Positions 14,261 through 23,080 of a DNA stretch of 32,531 nucleotides are shown here, piece after piece; within the stretch, counting starts at the first letter, position 1, and each line of letters begins with the position of its first letter. A model generated the notes under the pieces. That model was not told the origin of the DNA. It saw nothing but the letters and a program-made list of their open reading frames with translations, and made no database searches. This stretch comes from Gammaproteobacteria bacterium (GTDB taxonomy: Bacteria; Pseudomonadota; Gammaproteobacteria; Ga0077536): contig JAIEQK010000045.1 in NCBI GenBank assembly GCA_019747795.1, positions 1 through 32,531 on the forward strand, given 5' to 3'. Position numbers and translations under genes: made by a program.

Positions 14261-16969
14261 GTGATCATTCGATTCGACGACACACGGGCGCAGGACATCC
14301 TCGCCGTGGGCGGCAAGGCCCGCAGCCTGGCCGCGCTGACCAGCGCCGGCTTCCAGGTGCCGCCGGGCTTCATCGTGTCCACCGACGCGCAGAGCGCGTT
14401 CTTCGCCGCCCATGGGCTGGACGCCAAGATTGCCGGCCTGCTGGCCGGCCTCGACTACGACGATGTCGCGCGCCTCGAGACCGTCACCGCCGAGATCCGC
14501 GCGCTGATCGAAGCCAAGCCGCTGCCCGCCGAGCTCGCCGCCGCGATCACCGCCAGCTACGCGCAATGGGACGCAGACTGTCACGTCGCGGTGCGTTCCT
14601 CCGGCACCGCCGAGGATCTCGCCGAGGCGTCCTTTGCCGGCCTGCACGACACCTATCTCGACGTGCGCGGCAGCGACGCCGTCCTGCTCGCGGTGCGCCG
14701 CTGCTGGGCCTCGATGTGGACCGCGCGTGCCACTGCCTACCGTCAGCGCGGCGGCTTCAATCACGCCTCCGCGCGCATCGCGGTGGTGGTGCAGCGGATG
14801 ATCGCCGCGGAGGTGGCGGGGGTGATGTTCACCGCCAACCCGCTCAACCTGCGCACCGACGAGATCGTGCTGAACGCGAACTGGGGCCTGGGGGAGGGCG
14901 TGGTATCGGGCATCCTCACGCCCGACACCTTTGTGGTCGCCATCGACGACCTCGCCATCCGCCGCCAGACCCTGGGCGACAAGGCCGTGCAGGTGGTGCG
15001 CGCGGCGAGCGGCGTCGGCACCGAGACCCGTGACACGCCGCACGCGCTGCGCGACATTCCCTGTCTTGCGCCAGACAAGGTTCGCGCGCTGGCGGCGCTG
15101 GGCCGCGAGGTGATGGAGCACTGCGAAGGCTTGCCCCAGGACATCGAGTGGGCCTTCGCGGGCGGTGAGCTCTACGTGCTGCAGGCCCGCCCCATCACCG
15201 GCGTGGAGTTCACCTGGGACGAGGACGTCGACGCCTGGCATGGCGCGCCCGAACAGCCCGACACGGTGTGGACCCACACCTGGGCGGAGCAGTTTCTGAC
15301 AGGCGGCGTGACGCCGCTGTTCTCTTCGCTGTGGGCCTGGGCCTGCGAGGAGAACTGGACGTATTTCTCCAAGCTTTACGGCTTCGAGGAACTGACCAAC
15401 GTGCGGTGGTTCAAGTACCGGCGCGCCACCTGGTACTTCAACTGCGACGCCGAGAAGATCTGGCAGAAAGGCCAGTGGCCGGCCGCGCTGCGTGACCTGA
15501 CCAACATCCCGCCCGCGTGGCAGGAGGAATTCGCGCGGGACGAGACCAGCCTGCTGGAGGTCGGACGCCTGTTCCTGCGCCTGCACATCGCCGAACCCAA
15601 GCACGGCCTGTTCGGCTGGTTCCGCAACACCTATTCATGGATCGACGGCAAGATCCCGCTGGCCAAGGGCCCGACCGTGGCCGAGTTGCAGAAGCTCTCC
15701 GACCGCGCGCTGCGTAAGCAGTGCGAGCACAGCGTGAAGATCATCTCTGACTTCTTCGAGACCCTGTGGCCGGGCTTCTCGTGGATTGCGCCCGCCTGCT
15801 TCGGCATGCTGAACAGCCTGCTCGGCAAGTGGTACGACGGCGACGCCGCGAGCGTGTTCCAGGATCTGATCGCCGGTATCCCCGATACCGCGCTGGTGCA
15901 CGAGACCGAGGACCTGTGGCGCCTGGTGGACGCGGTCAAGGCTTCGCCCAAGGTGCAAGCCTGCCTGAACGCCCATGAGGACGCCTCCTTCTTCCGCGCG
16001 CTCGAAGGCTTCGAGGAAGGTCGCGCCTTTCTCGTGCAGTACGCGCGCTACGTCGAGGCCCACGGTCATCGCGGCCATCCCGATCGCGACATCTACTACA
16101 AGCGCCGCGCCGAGGACTCCACCGTGGATTTCCTCGCCCTGCGCAGCCTGCAGCACGCCGACGACTCGAGTCGCCCGGAGCAGGTGGAGGCGCGGCTGGT
16201 GGCGCGGCGTACCGCCGCCACCGAGGCGGTCGTGCAGTGCCTGCTGAAGCAGCCTTTCGGCGGCCTCAAGACCGAGGTGTTCAAGGCCGTGCTGGGCTAC
16301 ACGCTGCGCTTCATGAAGTTCCGCGACGATGAACGCTACTTCCTCGACCGCATGACCCTGCAGATGAAGCGCTCCTTCGCCGAACTCGGCCGTCGCCTGC
16401 ATCAACGCGGCATCCTGGACGGCCCCGAGGACTTCTTTTTCCTGGCCCGCCACGAGCTCTACGAGGTGGCGGACCGCCGCACGGCCGGCAAGCTGGTGCG
16501 TGCCAAGATCGCCGGCCGGCGCGCGGTGTTCGAGCGCCGCAACGCGCGTCTGGAACACACCGCCACCTATATCCAGGGCGACACCGTGCTGCCGCTCGAA
16601 CATCGTAATGGCATCGCGCCGCCCGACGACGGCGCCCTGCGCGGCCTCGGCACCAGCCGCGGCGAAGTGACCGGCCGCGCGCGGGTGGTGCGCTCGATGC
16701 ACGAGATCGGCCGCGTGCAGAAGGACGACATCCTGGTGTGCAACAGCACCGATCCCGGCTGGATGCCGGTGTTCCCGATGATCAAGGGCCTGGTGCTGGA
16801 GACCGGCGGCATGCTCGCCCACGGCGCCTGCCTGTCGCGCGAGTACGGTCTGCCGGCGGTGCAGTTGCGCAACGCCATCGCACTCATCGAAGACGGTGCG
16901 GAGATCCGCATCAACGGCGACAGCGGCGCCATTCGCGTGATCAAGGAGGCCGCGGCAGCGGTGGCATGA
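14261..16969 (+). CDS. PEP-synthase-like dikinase 2, paralogue of the preceding gene
   Basis: This 902-aa protein has the same order of domains as its neighbour: ATP-grasp (GGKARSLA near 21, VRSSGTAEDL at 111-120, QARPIT at 308-313), helical middle domain with HGHRGHPDRDIYYKRR (601-616), and phosphohistidine domain with His854 in ETGGMLAHGACLSREYGLP. The ends of the two proteins are visibly near-identical in many blocks while the middles diverge, as expected for a tandem duplication with changed acceptor specificity, or for two subunits of one complex. All catalytic motifs are intact in both. Translation starts at GTG 14261 with AGGGGAG 6 nt upstream, 28 nt after the first gene's stop. Its own stop overlaps the following CoA transferase start. 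Confidence 0.9.
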   Translation: MIIRFDDTRAQDILAVGGKARSLAALTSAGFQVPPGFIVSTDAQSAFFAAHGLDAKIAGLLAGLDYDDVARLETVTAEIRALIEAKPLPAELAAAITASYAQWDADCHVAVRSSGTAEDLAEASFAGLHDTYLDVRGSDAVLLAVRRCWASMWTARATAYRQRGGFNHASARIAVVVQRMIAAEVAGVMFTANPLNLRTDEIVLNANWGLGEGVVSGILTPDTFVVAIDDLAIRRQTLGDKAVQVVRAASGVGTETRDTPHALRDIPCLAPDKVRALAALGREVMEHCEGLPQDIEWAFAGGELYVLQARPITGVEFTWDEDVDAWHGAPEQPDTVWTHTWAEQFLTGGVTPLFSSLWAWACEENWTYFSKLYGFEELTNVRWFKYRRATWYFNCDAEKIWQKGQWPAALRDLTNIPPAWQEEFARDETSLLEVGRLFLRLHIAEPKHGLFGWFRNTYSWIDGKIPLAKGPTVAELQKLSDRALRKQCEHSVKIISDFFETLWPGFSWIAPACFGMLNSLLGKWYDGDAASVFQDLIAGIPDTALVHETEDLWRLVDAVKASPKVQACLNAHEDASFFRALEGFEEGRAFLVQYARYVEAHGHRGHPDRDIYYKRRAEDSTVDFLALRSLQHADDSSRPEQVEARLVARRTAATEAVVQCLLKQPFGGLKTEVFKAVLGYTLRFMKFRDDERYFLDRMTLQMKRSFAELGRRLHQRGILDGPEDFFFLARHELYEVADRRTAGKLVRAKIAGRRAVFERRNARLEHTATYIQGDTVLPLEHRNGIAPPDDGALRGLGTSRGEVTGRARVVRSMHEIGRVQKDDILVCNSTDPGWMPVFPMIKGLVLETGGMLAHGACLSREYGLPAVQLRNAIALIEDGAEIRINGDSGAIRVIKEAAAAVA

Positions 16970-18135
16970 TGAGAGCACACGAATCCCTGCCGTTTCCCCT
17001 GGCCGGCATGAGGGTGCTGGACCTGACGCGCGCCCTGTCCGGCCCGTTCGCCACCCGCATCCTGTCGGATCTCGGCGCCGACGTGATCAAGGTCGAGCCG
17101 CCGGACGGCGACATGACCCGTGCCTATGGCAGCCGCATCGGCGGGCTGGCCAGCCACTTCACCCAGCACAACGCCGGCAAGCGCGACATCTGCATCGACA
17201 TGAAGGCCGCGGGCGCGGTCGAGCTGGTGCTGGCCCTGGCCGAGGTGGCCGACATCGTGGTGGAGAATTTCCGGCCGGGCGTGATGGCCCGCTTCGGTCT
17301 CGACTGGGCCACCCTGCACGCGCGCAATCCGCGCATGTGCATGTTGTCCATCTCGGGCTTCGGCCAGGAGGGACCGGAACGCGAGCGCGCCGCCTACGCG
17401 CCGGTGCTGCACGCCGAGTGCGGCCTCATCGATCGTTTCGCGGAGCTCGGCAAGCATCACGCGGTGGACTTTCCGGCCTCGAGCGCCGACACCACCGCGG
17501 CGGTGCACGGCGTGATCGGCCTGCTCGCGGCGCTGCTGATGGCGGCGCGCACGGGGCAGGGACAGCACATCGATCTCGCCATGATCAACACGCAGTTCTA
17601 TCACGACGACTTCCTGTCCATGGTGTTGTCCGGGGACACGCCGCCGGCCGGCAGCGGTGAGGTGTGGACCGTGGCCGGCGGCCGCATGGTGGTGGCGACG
17701 ACCTTTTCCTACCTGTGGAAGAAGGTGTCGCGTCACGGCGGTCTTGCCGATCCCGGCGACGAGGACGGGCGCCGTGCGGCGCTGGCCGCGTACTTCGCGA
17801 GCTTTCCGAGCTGGGAGGCGGTGACCGCCATGCTCGATTCGCTCAACCTCGCCTGGGGGCGGGTGCGGCCGTGGCGCGAGGCGGTACACACCAATCCGAG
17901 CGTCGGACCGCGGGAAGTCATCACGCAGATCGACGATCGCGTCGGCGGCACGCGACCCACCACCCAGGCGCCCTACCACTTCAGTGCCGCGCGCGCCGGT
18001 GTGCGTGGCCCAGCGCCCTATCGCGGCGAGCACAACGCCGAGATCCTGCGCGACTGGCTGGGCTACGACGCCGATCGCATCGCGACCCTGCACGTGACCG
18101 GCGTGCTGTCGGCGCAGGAGGACGCGCAGCCATGA
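16966..18135 (+). CDS. CaiB/BaiF (class III) CoA transferase, operon member
   Basis: A 389-aa class III CoA transferase with GMRVLDLTRALSGPFATRIL (14-33), DLGADVIKVEPPDGD (35-49), VVENFRPGVMARFGL (98-112), SISGFGQEGP (128-137) and TGQGQHIDLAM. Asp175 in SSADTTAAVHG sits where the catalytic Asp of formyl-CoA transferase is found, with matching downstream spacing to the LLAALL helix. The ATG at 16966 overlaps the dikinase-2 stop as ATGA, so translation is coupled; a second ATG follows immediately. It probably transfers CoA to a carboxylate made in this pathway, or racemises its CoA ester. It is only distantly similar to the CoA transferase at 984-2210 and belongs to a different branch by eye. 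Confidence 0.93.
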   Translation: MMRAHESLPFPLAGMRVLDLTRALSGPFATRILSDLGADVIKVEPPDGDMTRAYGSRIGGLASHFTQHNAGKRDICIDMKAAGAVELVLALAEVADIVVENFRPGVMARFGLDWATLHARNPRMCMLSISGFGQEGPERERAAYAPVLHAECGLIDRFAELGKHHAVDFPASSADTTAAVHGVIGLLAALLMAARTGQGQHIDLAMINTQFYHDDFLSMVLSGDTPPAGSGEVWTVAGGRMVVATTFSYLWKKVSRHGGLADPGDEDGRRAALAAYFASFPSWEAVTAMLDSLNLAWGRVRPWREAVHTNPSVGPREVITQIDDRVGGTRPTTQAPYHFSAARAGVRGPAPYRGEHNAEILRDWLGYDADRIATLHVTGVLSAQEDAQP

Positions 18136-18188
18136 ACCGTCCCGCACTTTCGACCACGATTGACGCATGCCCGGAGCCACGCACATGA
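18132..18188 (+). CDS. 18-codon mini-ORF bridging two operon genes
   Basis: The short ORF encodes MNRPALSTTIDACPEPRT. Its ATG overlaps the CoA transferase stop (ATGA at 18132-18135) and its TGA overlaps the amidohydrolase ATG (ATGA at 18185-18188). The double ATGA arrangement would let ribosomes carry over from one gene to the next and is the typical geometry of a coupling ORF. The peptide matches nothing I know and may have no function itself. Chance is possible, because only 49 nt separate the two genes. Confidence 0.35.
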   Translation: MNRPALSTTIDACPEPRT

Positions 18189-19906
18189 GTACCTACGACA
18201 TCCTGATCAAGAACGGCACTGTGGTCGACGGCACGGGCGCGCCGGCGCGCCACGGCGACGTGGCCATCAGCGACGGTCACATCGTCGAGGTGGGCCAGGT
18301 GTCCGGCAGCGCCGCGCGCGTGATCGACGCGGCGGGCAGGCTCGTGACTCCCGGCTTCGTCGACATCCACAGCCATCTCGACGCGCAGTTCGCCTGGGAT
18401 CCCATCGGCAGTTCGTCCTGCTGGCACGGCGTGACCTCGGTGGTGGTGGGCAACTGTGGCGTGACCTTCGCGCCGGTGCGACCGGACGATCACGCCAAGC
18501 TCGCCAAGCTCATGGAATCGGTGGAGGACATTCCGGCCAAGGCCATCATGTCCGGCCTGAAATGGAACTGGCAGACCTATGGCGAGTACTACGACGCGCT
18601 GGACGCGAGCCCCAAGGGCATCAATGTGGGCGGCATGGTCGGCCACTGCGCGCTGCGCTACTACGCCATGGGCGATCGCTGTCTCGACAGCAAGAACCAT
18701 CCGACGGACGACGAACTGGCGTTGATGGTCGCCGCGGTCGATGAAGCGCTGGCCGCGGGCGCGCTCGGCGTCTCGTCGTCACGCATCCTCGGCCACCGCA
18801 CGCCGGAAGGTCAGCCGGTGCCTGGCACCTTCGCCGAGAAGCGTGAACTCTTCGCGCTGGCCTATCCACTGGGCGTCCGCGGCCGTGGGCTGTTCGAACT
18901 GGTGCCGCGCTTCGAGACCGACGATCCCGCCAACTGGGCAAAGTCGCAGCGCGAGATCGACTGGATGGCGGAGATGTCGCGCGTCACCGGCAGGCCGGTG
19001 ACCTATTCCTTCTTCCAGTTTCCCCATCTGCCCACCCAGTACCGCGCGGTCCTGGAAATGACCCGGCGCTGCAACGCGGCCGGCGCCAACGTCCGGCCGC
19101 AGACCACCGCGCGCGGCATCGGCGTGCTGTTCGGGCCGCAGCTCCGCAGTCCCTTCGATCGCAACCCGGCGTGGCGCGCGATGCGCAAGCTGACGGTGGC
19201 GGAGAAACTCGCGGTCTACGCCGATCCGGTTCGGCGCGCGGAGCTGGTGCGCGAGGCGAACGAGAACGGCCCCTTCGCCGACGAACTGGAGCGCCTGTAC
19301 GTGCTGGAAGGGCCGGACCCTGACTACACCCCCGACCGGGCGCGCTCGCTGCCCGCGCTCGCCGCCGCGCGCGGCGTGAGCCTCGCCGACGTGTATATCG
19401 ATGTCATGCTCGCGTCCGAGGGCACGGCCTTCATCAACCATCCCCATCTGAACCCGACCTTCGAGGCGGTGGAGGAGATGCTGAGCGATCCCATGGTGGT
19501 GCTGGGGCTCGCCGATTCCGGCGCGCATGTCGGTCAGATCATGGACGCCAGCCAGCCGACCTGGCTCATGAGCTACTGGGTGCGCAAGCGCGGACTGTTC
19601 GGCATCGAGGAGGCGATCCGTCGCCTGACCTCGGACACCGCCAGTCTGTTCGGCATCTCCGATCGCGGCCGCCTCGCGCCCGGCGCGCGCGCCGACGTCA
19701 ACATCATCGATTTCGATCGACTGCGCCTGCACATGCCGGATTTCATCCACGACTTCCCCGCCGGCGCCGGCCGCCTGATACAGAAGGCCGACGGCTACGA
19801 TTACACCCTGGTCAACGGCCAGGTGTTCATGGAGGGAGGCGAGCACACGGGCGCGCTGGTCGGTGAACTGCTGCGCAGTGGTGTCGACCTGCGCGCTCGA
19901 GCGTGA
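18185..19906 (+). CDS. D-aminoacylase (N-acyl-D-amino-acid deacylase) family amidohydrolase
   Basis: The 573-aa protein has the amidohydrolase TIM-barrel fold. An N-terminal beta-sandwich segment (YDILIKNGTVVDGTG) precedes the metal-binding H-x-H in VDIHSHLDAQ (His62, His64), the cysteine ligand candidate Cys91 in VGNCGVTFAP, GHCALR in the second metal region and the catalytic-Asp region GLADSGAH. The C-terminal GRLAPGARADVNIID followed by the closing beta-sandwich is typical. The family hydrolyses N-acyl-D-amino acids and related cyclic or linear amides; many members have unknown substrates. The ATG at 18185 has GGAG 8 nt upstream and fits the family start better than ATG 18167. It is the last gene of the sigma54 operon, so its substrate is likely an amide made or consumed by the dikinase/CoA-transferase steps. 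Confidence 0.9.
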   Translation: MSTYDILIKNGTVVDGTGAPARHGDVAISDGHIVEVGQVSGSAARVIDAAGRLVTPGFVDIHSHLDAQFAWDPIGSSSCWHGVTSVVVGNCGVTFAPVRPDDHAKLAKLMESVEDIPAKAIMSGLKWNWQTYGEYYDALDASPKGINVGGMVGHCALRYYAMGDRCLDSKNHPTDDELALMVAAVDEALAAGALGVSSSRILGHRTPEGQPVPGTFAEKRELFALAYPLGVRGRGLFELVPRFETDDPANWAKSQREIDWMAEMSRVTGRPVTYSFFQFPHLPTQYRAVLEMTRRCNAAGANVRPQTTARGIGVLFGPQLRSPFDRNPAWRAMRKLTVAEKLAVYADPVRRAELVREANENGPFADELERLYVLEGPDPDYTPDRARSLPALAAARGVSLADVYIDVMLASEGTAFINHPHLNPTFEAVEEMLSDPMVVLGLADSGAHVGQIMDASQPTWLMSYWVRKRGLFGIEEAIRRLTSDTASLFGISDRGRLAPGARADVNIIDFDRLRLHMPDFIHDFPAGAGRLIQKADGYDYTLVNGQVFMEGGEHTGALVGELLRSGVDLRARA

Positions 19907-19948
19907 CCTCTTGAGCCCTCGCGCTGTCGCCACGCGCCGCAACGGCGC

Positions 19949-22258
19949 TCACAAGCTGCCAATGACCTCCATGAGCGTGCCGATCGGCACTGGTTTCACC
20001 AGGTGCTCGTCGAACCCTGCCTCGGCGGTCTTGCGCTGGTCCGCCTCCTGGCCCCAGCCCGTGACCGCCACGACTCGCACCTGACCGCCGAGCGGCAGGG
20101 CGCGGATGCGCCTGCACACTTCGTGGCCGGACATGCCGGGCATGCCCAGGTCGAGCAGGACGAGTTCAGGCTGCCACTCGGTCAGCACGCGCAGGGCCGC
20201 CTCGCCGGCATAGACGGTGCGCGGCTCGTGGCCCAGTTCTGCGAGCAGAAAGGCGAGCATGTCCGCGGCGTCCTGGTTGTCATCGACGACCAGCACGCGA
20301 CGGCCGCGCTGGACCATGGCCACGTCGGCCTGCCCTTCGCCCGGCACGAGGGAAGTCGTGCTTTGCCAGGTCACGGGCAGTGTGACGGTGAACACGCTGC
20401 CCTGGTCGGCGCCGGAGCGGGTCAATTCCAATGTGCCGCCGTGGCGTTCGACAATGTCGCGCGCCAGGGTCAGCCCGATACCGAGACCTTGGGCGGACGG
20501 CAGCCGCGCGTCGCGCACCTGCCCGAACAGTTCGAAGATATGCGCCGACCATTCCGGCGCGACGCCGATGCCGGAGTCGCTCACCTCCACTGCGCACCGA
20601 TCAGCTTCAGCGCGGATGGTGATGCTTATGTCGCCACCCGGCTCGGTGAACGTGGCGGCATTGTTCAGCAGGTTGCCGAATACCTGTGCGAGGCGCGCGG
20701 TGTCGCCATCGACCATCAGGCGCGGGTCCGCCTCCTGCACCGTGAACCGATGCCCCCGGCTGGCGATCTCCGGGCCGGCGGACTCGGCGGCCGCGCGGAT
20801 CACCTCGCGCAGCGCCACCGGCTTGCGGTGCAGCTCCGCGACGCCGCGCGAGAAACGAGAGATGTCCAGCAGATCGTCGAGCAGGCGGCTCATCTGCTGG
20901 ACCTGGCGCTCGATGACTGCCCCACAGCGGCGCAGCACCGGGTCATCGCCCGCCCGCGCACGTACGATGTCATTGGACGCCCGCAGAGGCGCCAACGGGT
21001 TGCGCAGCTCGTGGGCGAGCATCGCCAGGTGTTGGTCCTTGCGCTGGCTGCTCTCCACCAGTTGTCGTTCCCATTCCTTGCGGTCGGTGATGTCCGTGTT
21101 GCTTTCCAGCACGAATCCCGGACCGAAGGGATCGGCGGCGTGGAGCACCCAGCGCGACAGGGTCACCACAGGGTGGCCGTCCCGACGCGTGTGCTCGAGT
21201 TCGCCCTGCCACTCGCCCTCTCGTTCGAGCTGGCGGCGGATGTAGTCGAGTGGGTCGGTGAAACGCGTCCGGAGCAATTCGTGGGAACGTTGGCCGACTG
21301 CCTCTTCCCGCCGATAGCCATAGAGTTCCTCGGCACCGCGGTTCCAGAACAGGATTCGATCGTCAGGGCCACGCGTCAGGATGGCGTCGCGGCTCAGATC
21401 GAGCAGGCGCGCCTGATTTGCCACGTGGGTCTCTGCCAGCTTGCGCGCGGTGATGTCGGTGGCCATGTAGGAGAAGCGCATGCGCCCGGCGGGGCCGCGG
21501 TGTACCGGTACGACGACGCACGACAGCCATACAGACTCGTCGTCACGCAGGTGCTCGTATTCGAAGTGCACGGGGCGGCCGGCGCGCTCGCATTCGCGGT
21601 AGCGAGCGACCCACAGGCGTTCAATGTCGGTCGAAGCGCCGAGTTCGCGCGCCGAAAGACCGGCTGTGCCGCCGATCGGCGCGCCGAGGAAGCGAGCCGT
21701 GGCCGGGCTGTCGTACACGTGCAGGATTTGGCTGTCGTCATCGGCGATTTCCACCAGGCCGAGCAGCAAGGGCGAGGTATCGAAGATGCTGCGCAGCGCA
21801 TGCTCGCTCGCCGCCAGTCGCGTTTCGGTCTCCTTGCGGGCGGTGATGTCCTGCGAGAGACCGATGAGGCGCAACGGGCGCCGATCCGCATCGAACTCGA
21901 CCTGCCCCGTCTCGGCCAGCCAGGACACCGCGCCGTCCTCGCGCAGCAGGCGGTACTCGGATGTGTAGCGCCCCTGCGGGTGGTCGAAGGCCGCCCGGAC
22001 GTTCCGTTCGAAGACCTCGCGATCGGCCGGATGCACGGCCTGCCGCACCGCCGCAAAGGTGGTGAGCATTTCGTTTGACGTCGGCCACAGCGTGGGGTCG
22101 GTCGAGTAGAGGCGCCGCACTTCGTCCCGCGCGACGTCCCACTCGAAGGCGATCGCGTAGGACGATTCGAGTGCCAGCTGCAGACGTAGCGCGGCGTCGC
22201 GGGACCAGTCGTCGTGCGGTCGCGAGGCTTCATCGCTCGGCGTCTGCTGTGCGGTCAT
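19949..22258 (-). CDS. soluble PAS-PAS-PAS hybrid histidine kinase with receiver
   Basis: The 769-aa protein has three PAS domains at about 25-145, 150-275 and 280-395 (each ends with a DIT-x-RK PAC tail). HisKA follows with the phospho-acceptor His416 in AHELRNPL, then HATPase (N-box NLLNNAAT at 529-536, G1 DSGIG at 561-565, G2 GLGIGL at 591-596), and a C-terminal receiver with acidic pair Asp659/Asp660, phospho-acceptor Asp703 (LLDLGMPG) and Lys755. No membrane helix or signal peptide is present, so it senses a cytoplasmic signal. ATG 22258 has GGAG only at a wide spacing. No HPt or output regulator is next to it. It is convergent with the amidohydrolase gene (42 nt apart). Confidence 0.93.
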   Translation of the reverse strand: MTAQQTPSDEASRPHDDWSRDAALRLQLALESSYAIAFEWDVARDEVRRLYSTDPTLWPTSNEMLTTFAAVRQAVHPADREVFERNVRAAFDHPQGRYTSEYRLLREDGAVSWLAETGQVEFDADRRPLRLIGLSQDITARKETETRLAASEHALRSIFDTSPLLLGLVEIADDDSQILHVYDSPATARFLGAPIGGTAGLSARELGASTDIERLWVARYRECERAGRPVHFEYEHLRDDESVWLSCVVVPVHRGPAGRMRFSYMATDITARKLAETHVANQARLLDLSRDAILTRGPDDRILFWNRGAEELYGYRREEAVGQRSHELLRTRFTDPLDYIRRQLEREGEWQGELEHTRRDGHPVVTLSRWVLHAADPFGPGFVLESNTDITDRKEWERQLVESSQRKDQHLAMLAHELRNPLAPLRASNDIVRARAGDDPVLRRCGAVIERQVQQMSRLLDDLLDISRFSRGVAELHRKPVALREVIRAAAESAGPEIASRGHRFTVQEADPRLMVDGDTARLAQVFGNLLNNAATFTEPGGDISITIRAEADRCAVEVSDSGIGVAPEWSAHIFELFGQVRDARLPSAQGLGIGLTLARDIVERHGGTLELTRSGADQGSVFTVTLPVTWQSTTSLVPGEGQADVAMVQRGRRVLVVDDNQDAADMLAFLLAELGHEPRTVYAGEAALRVLTEWQPELVLLDLGMPGMSGHEVCRRIRALPLGGQVRVVAVTGWGQEADQRKTAEAGFDEHLVKPVPIGTLMEVIGSL

Positions 22259-22619
22259 CAGGAGGAGATCTCCAGTTCGCGTGGGCGGTCGCGTGCTGTA
22301 CCCGCGGCCGCCACCGAGCGCCGCGACCCCATCTGCCGTCGCCCGCTCCTGCAGTCGCCGACGGGGCTGCGATGCCAGCGACGGGGACCTCGAGGCATTC
22401 TGGCACACTGGCCCACGGCGGACCCGCCGGCCAGGTCGCAATAACTGCTGGTTCGGTGAGCGGTTGAGCGGCCGCGGGAGTTCGTGATCTGACGGCGACG
22501 CACGCCGCTTGTCCGCCAACTCTCCGGGCCAGCGGGCCGACAACCGCCGCGGTCAGTGAAGTACGATACTCTCGCGGCCGCTACCGACACGGCGGTGTAT
22601 GGCAACGCAGAGGGACGCA
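22259..22619. promoter_or_regulatory. divergent promoter region between hybrid kinase and PH-domain gene
   Basis: This 360-nt gap separates two divergently transcribed genes and has no supported ORF. On the plus strand a TACGAT -10 candidate at 22562-22567 has a weak CCGACA -35 (22537-22542) at 19-nt spacing, which would place a start shortly before the PH-domain gene. Nothing convincing is visible for the kinase side. Confidence 0.3.
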
Positions 22620-23021
22620 ATGGGCTATATCGTGGAGTCTCTGTCGGATGGCGAAGAGGTCGTCACCCTGTTTCACGTCCACTGGGTGTCCTACCTGTGG
22701 CCGATGTTCTATTCCACTCTCACCCTCGGTCTGCTGTTTCCCTTCGCGCTGTACGAGATCCTGAGCCTGCGTTTCATGGAGCAGGGGCTGACCAACAAGC
22801 GGGTGATCTTCAAGCGCGGCATCATCAGCCGGCGCACAGACGAGATGAAGCTGCGTTCGATCGAGACGGTGGAGATCGAGCAGGGCGTGTTCGGCCGCCT
22901 GCTCGACTACGGTACGGTGGTCGTCACCGGCCGCGGCATCAGCGACGTGGTGCTGAAGAACGTGGACGACCCGATGCTGGTCAAGCGCAGGATCGAGAGC
23001 GTCAGCAATCCGGTGGATTGA
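22620..23021 (+). CDS. bacterial PH-domain (DUF304-type) membrane protein
   Basis: This is a short 133-aa protein. A hydrophobic stretch at about 20-52 (VHWVSYLWPMFYSTLTLGLL and beyond) can form one long or two closely spaced membrane helices. It is followed by a bPH_2-type domain at about 55-128 with the usual LTNKRVIFKRGIISRRTDEM start and SIETVEIEQG core. Such proteins are inner-membrane and of poorly known role; some act in envelope stress or lipid-associated complexes. ATG 22620 is preferred over ATG 22599 because GAGGG lies 6 nt upstream and the family alignment starts near MGYI. It is transcribed alone and ends 17 nt before a strong hairpin. Confidence 0.87.
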   Translation: MGYIVESLSDGEEVVTLFHVHWVSYLWPMFYSTLTLGLLFPFALYEILSLRFMEQGLTNKRVIFKRGIISRRTDEMKLRSIETVEIEQGVFGRLLDYGTVVVTGRGISDVVLKNVDDPMLVKRRIESVSNPVD

Positions 23022-23038
23022 GCGCCGTCGCTCCCGCG

Positions 23039-23066
23039 GGGACAGACCCCGCACGGGGTCTGTCCC
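23039..23066. repeat. REP-like palindrome 3, probable bidirectional terminator
   Basis: Perfect 12-nt arms GGGACAGACCCC (23039-23050) and GGGGTCTGTCCC (23055-23066) around a GCAC loop make the strongest hairpin I see in the window. It is followed by TTCTC on the plus strand. It lies between the convergent PH-domain gene (stop 23021) and amidohydrolase gene (stop at 23081). Its core is the same as in the palindromes at 48-88 and 2232-2264. Confidence 0.75.
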
Positions 23067-23080
23067 TTCTCATCCTTGCC

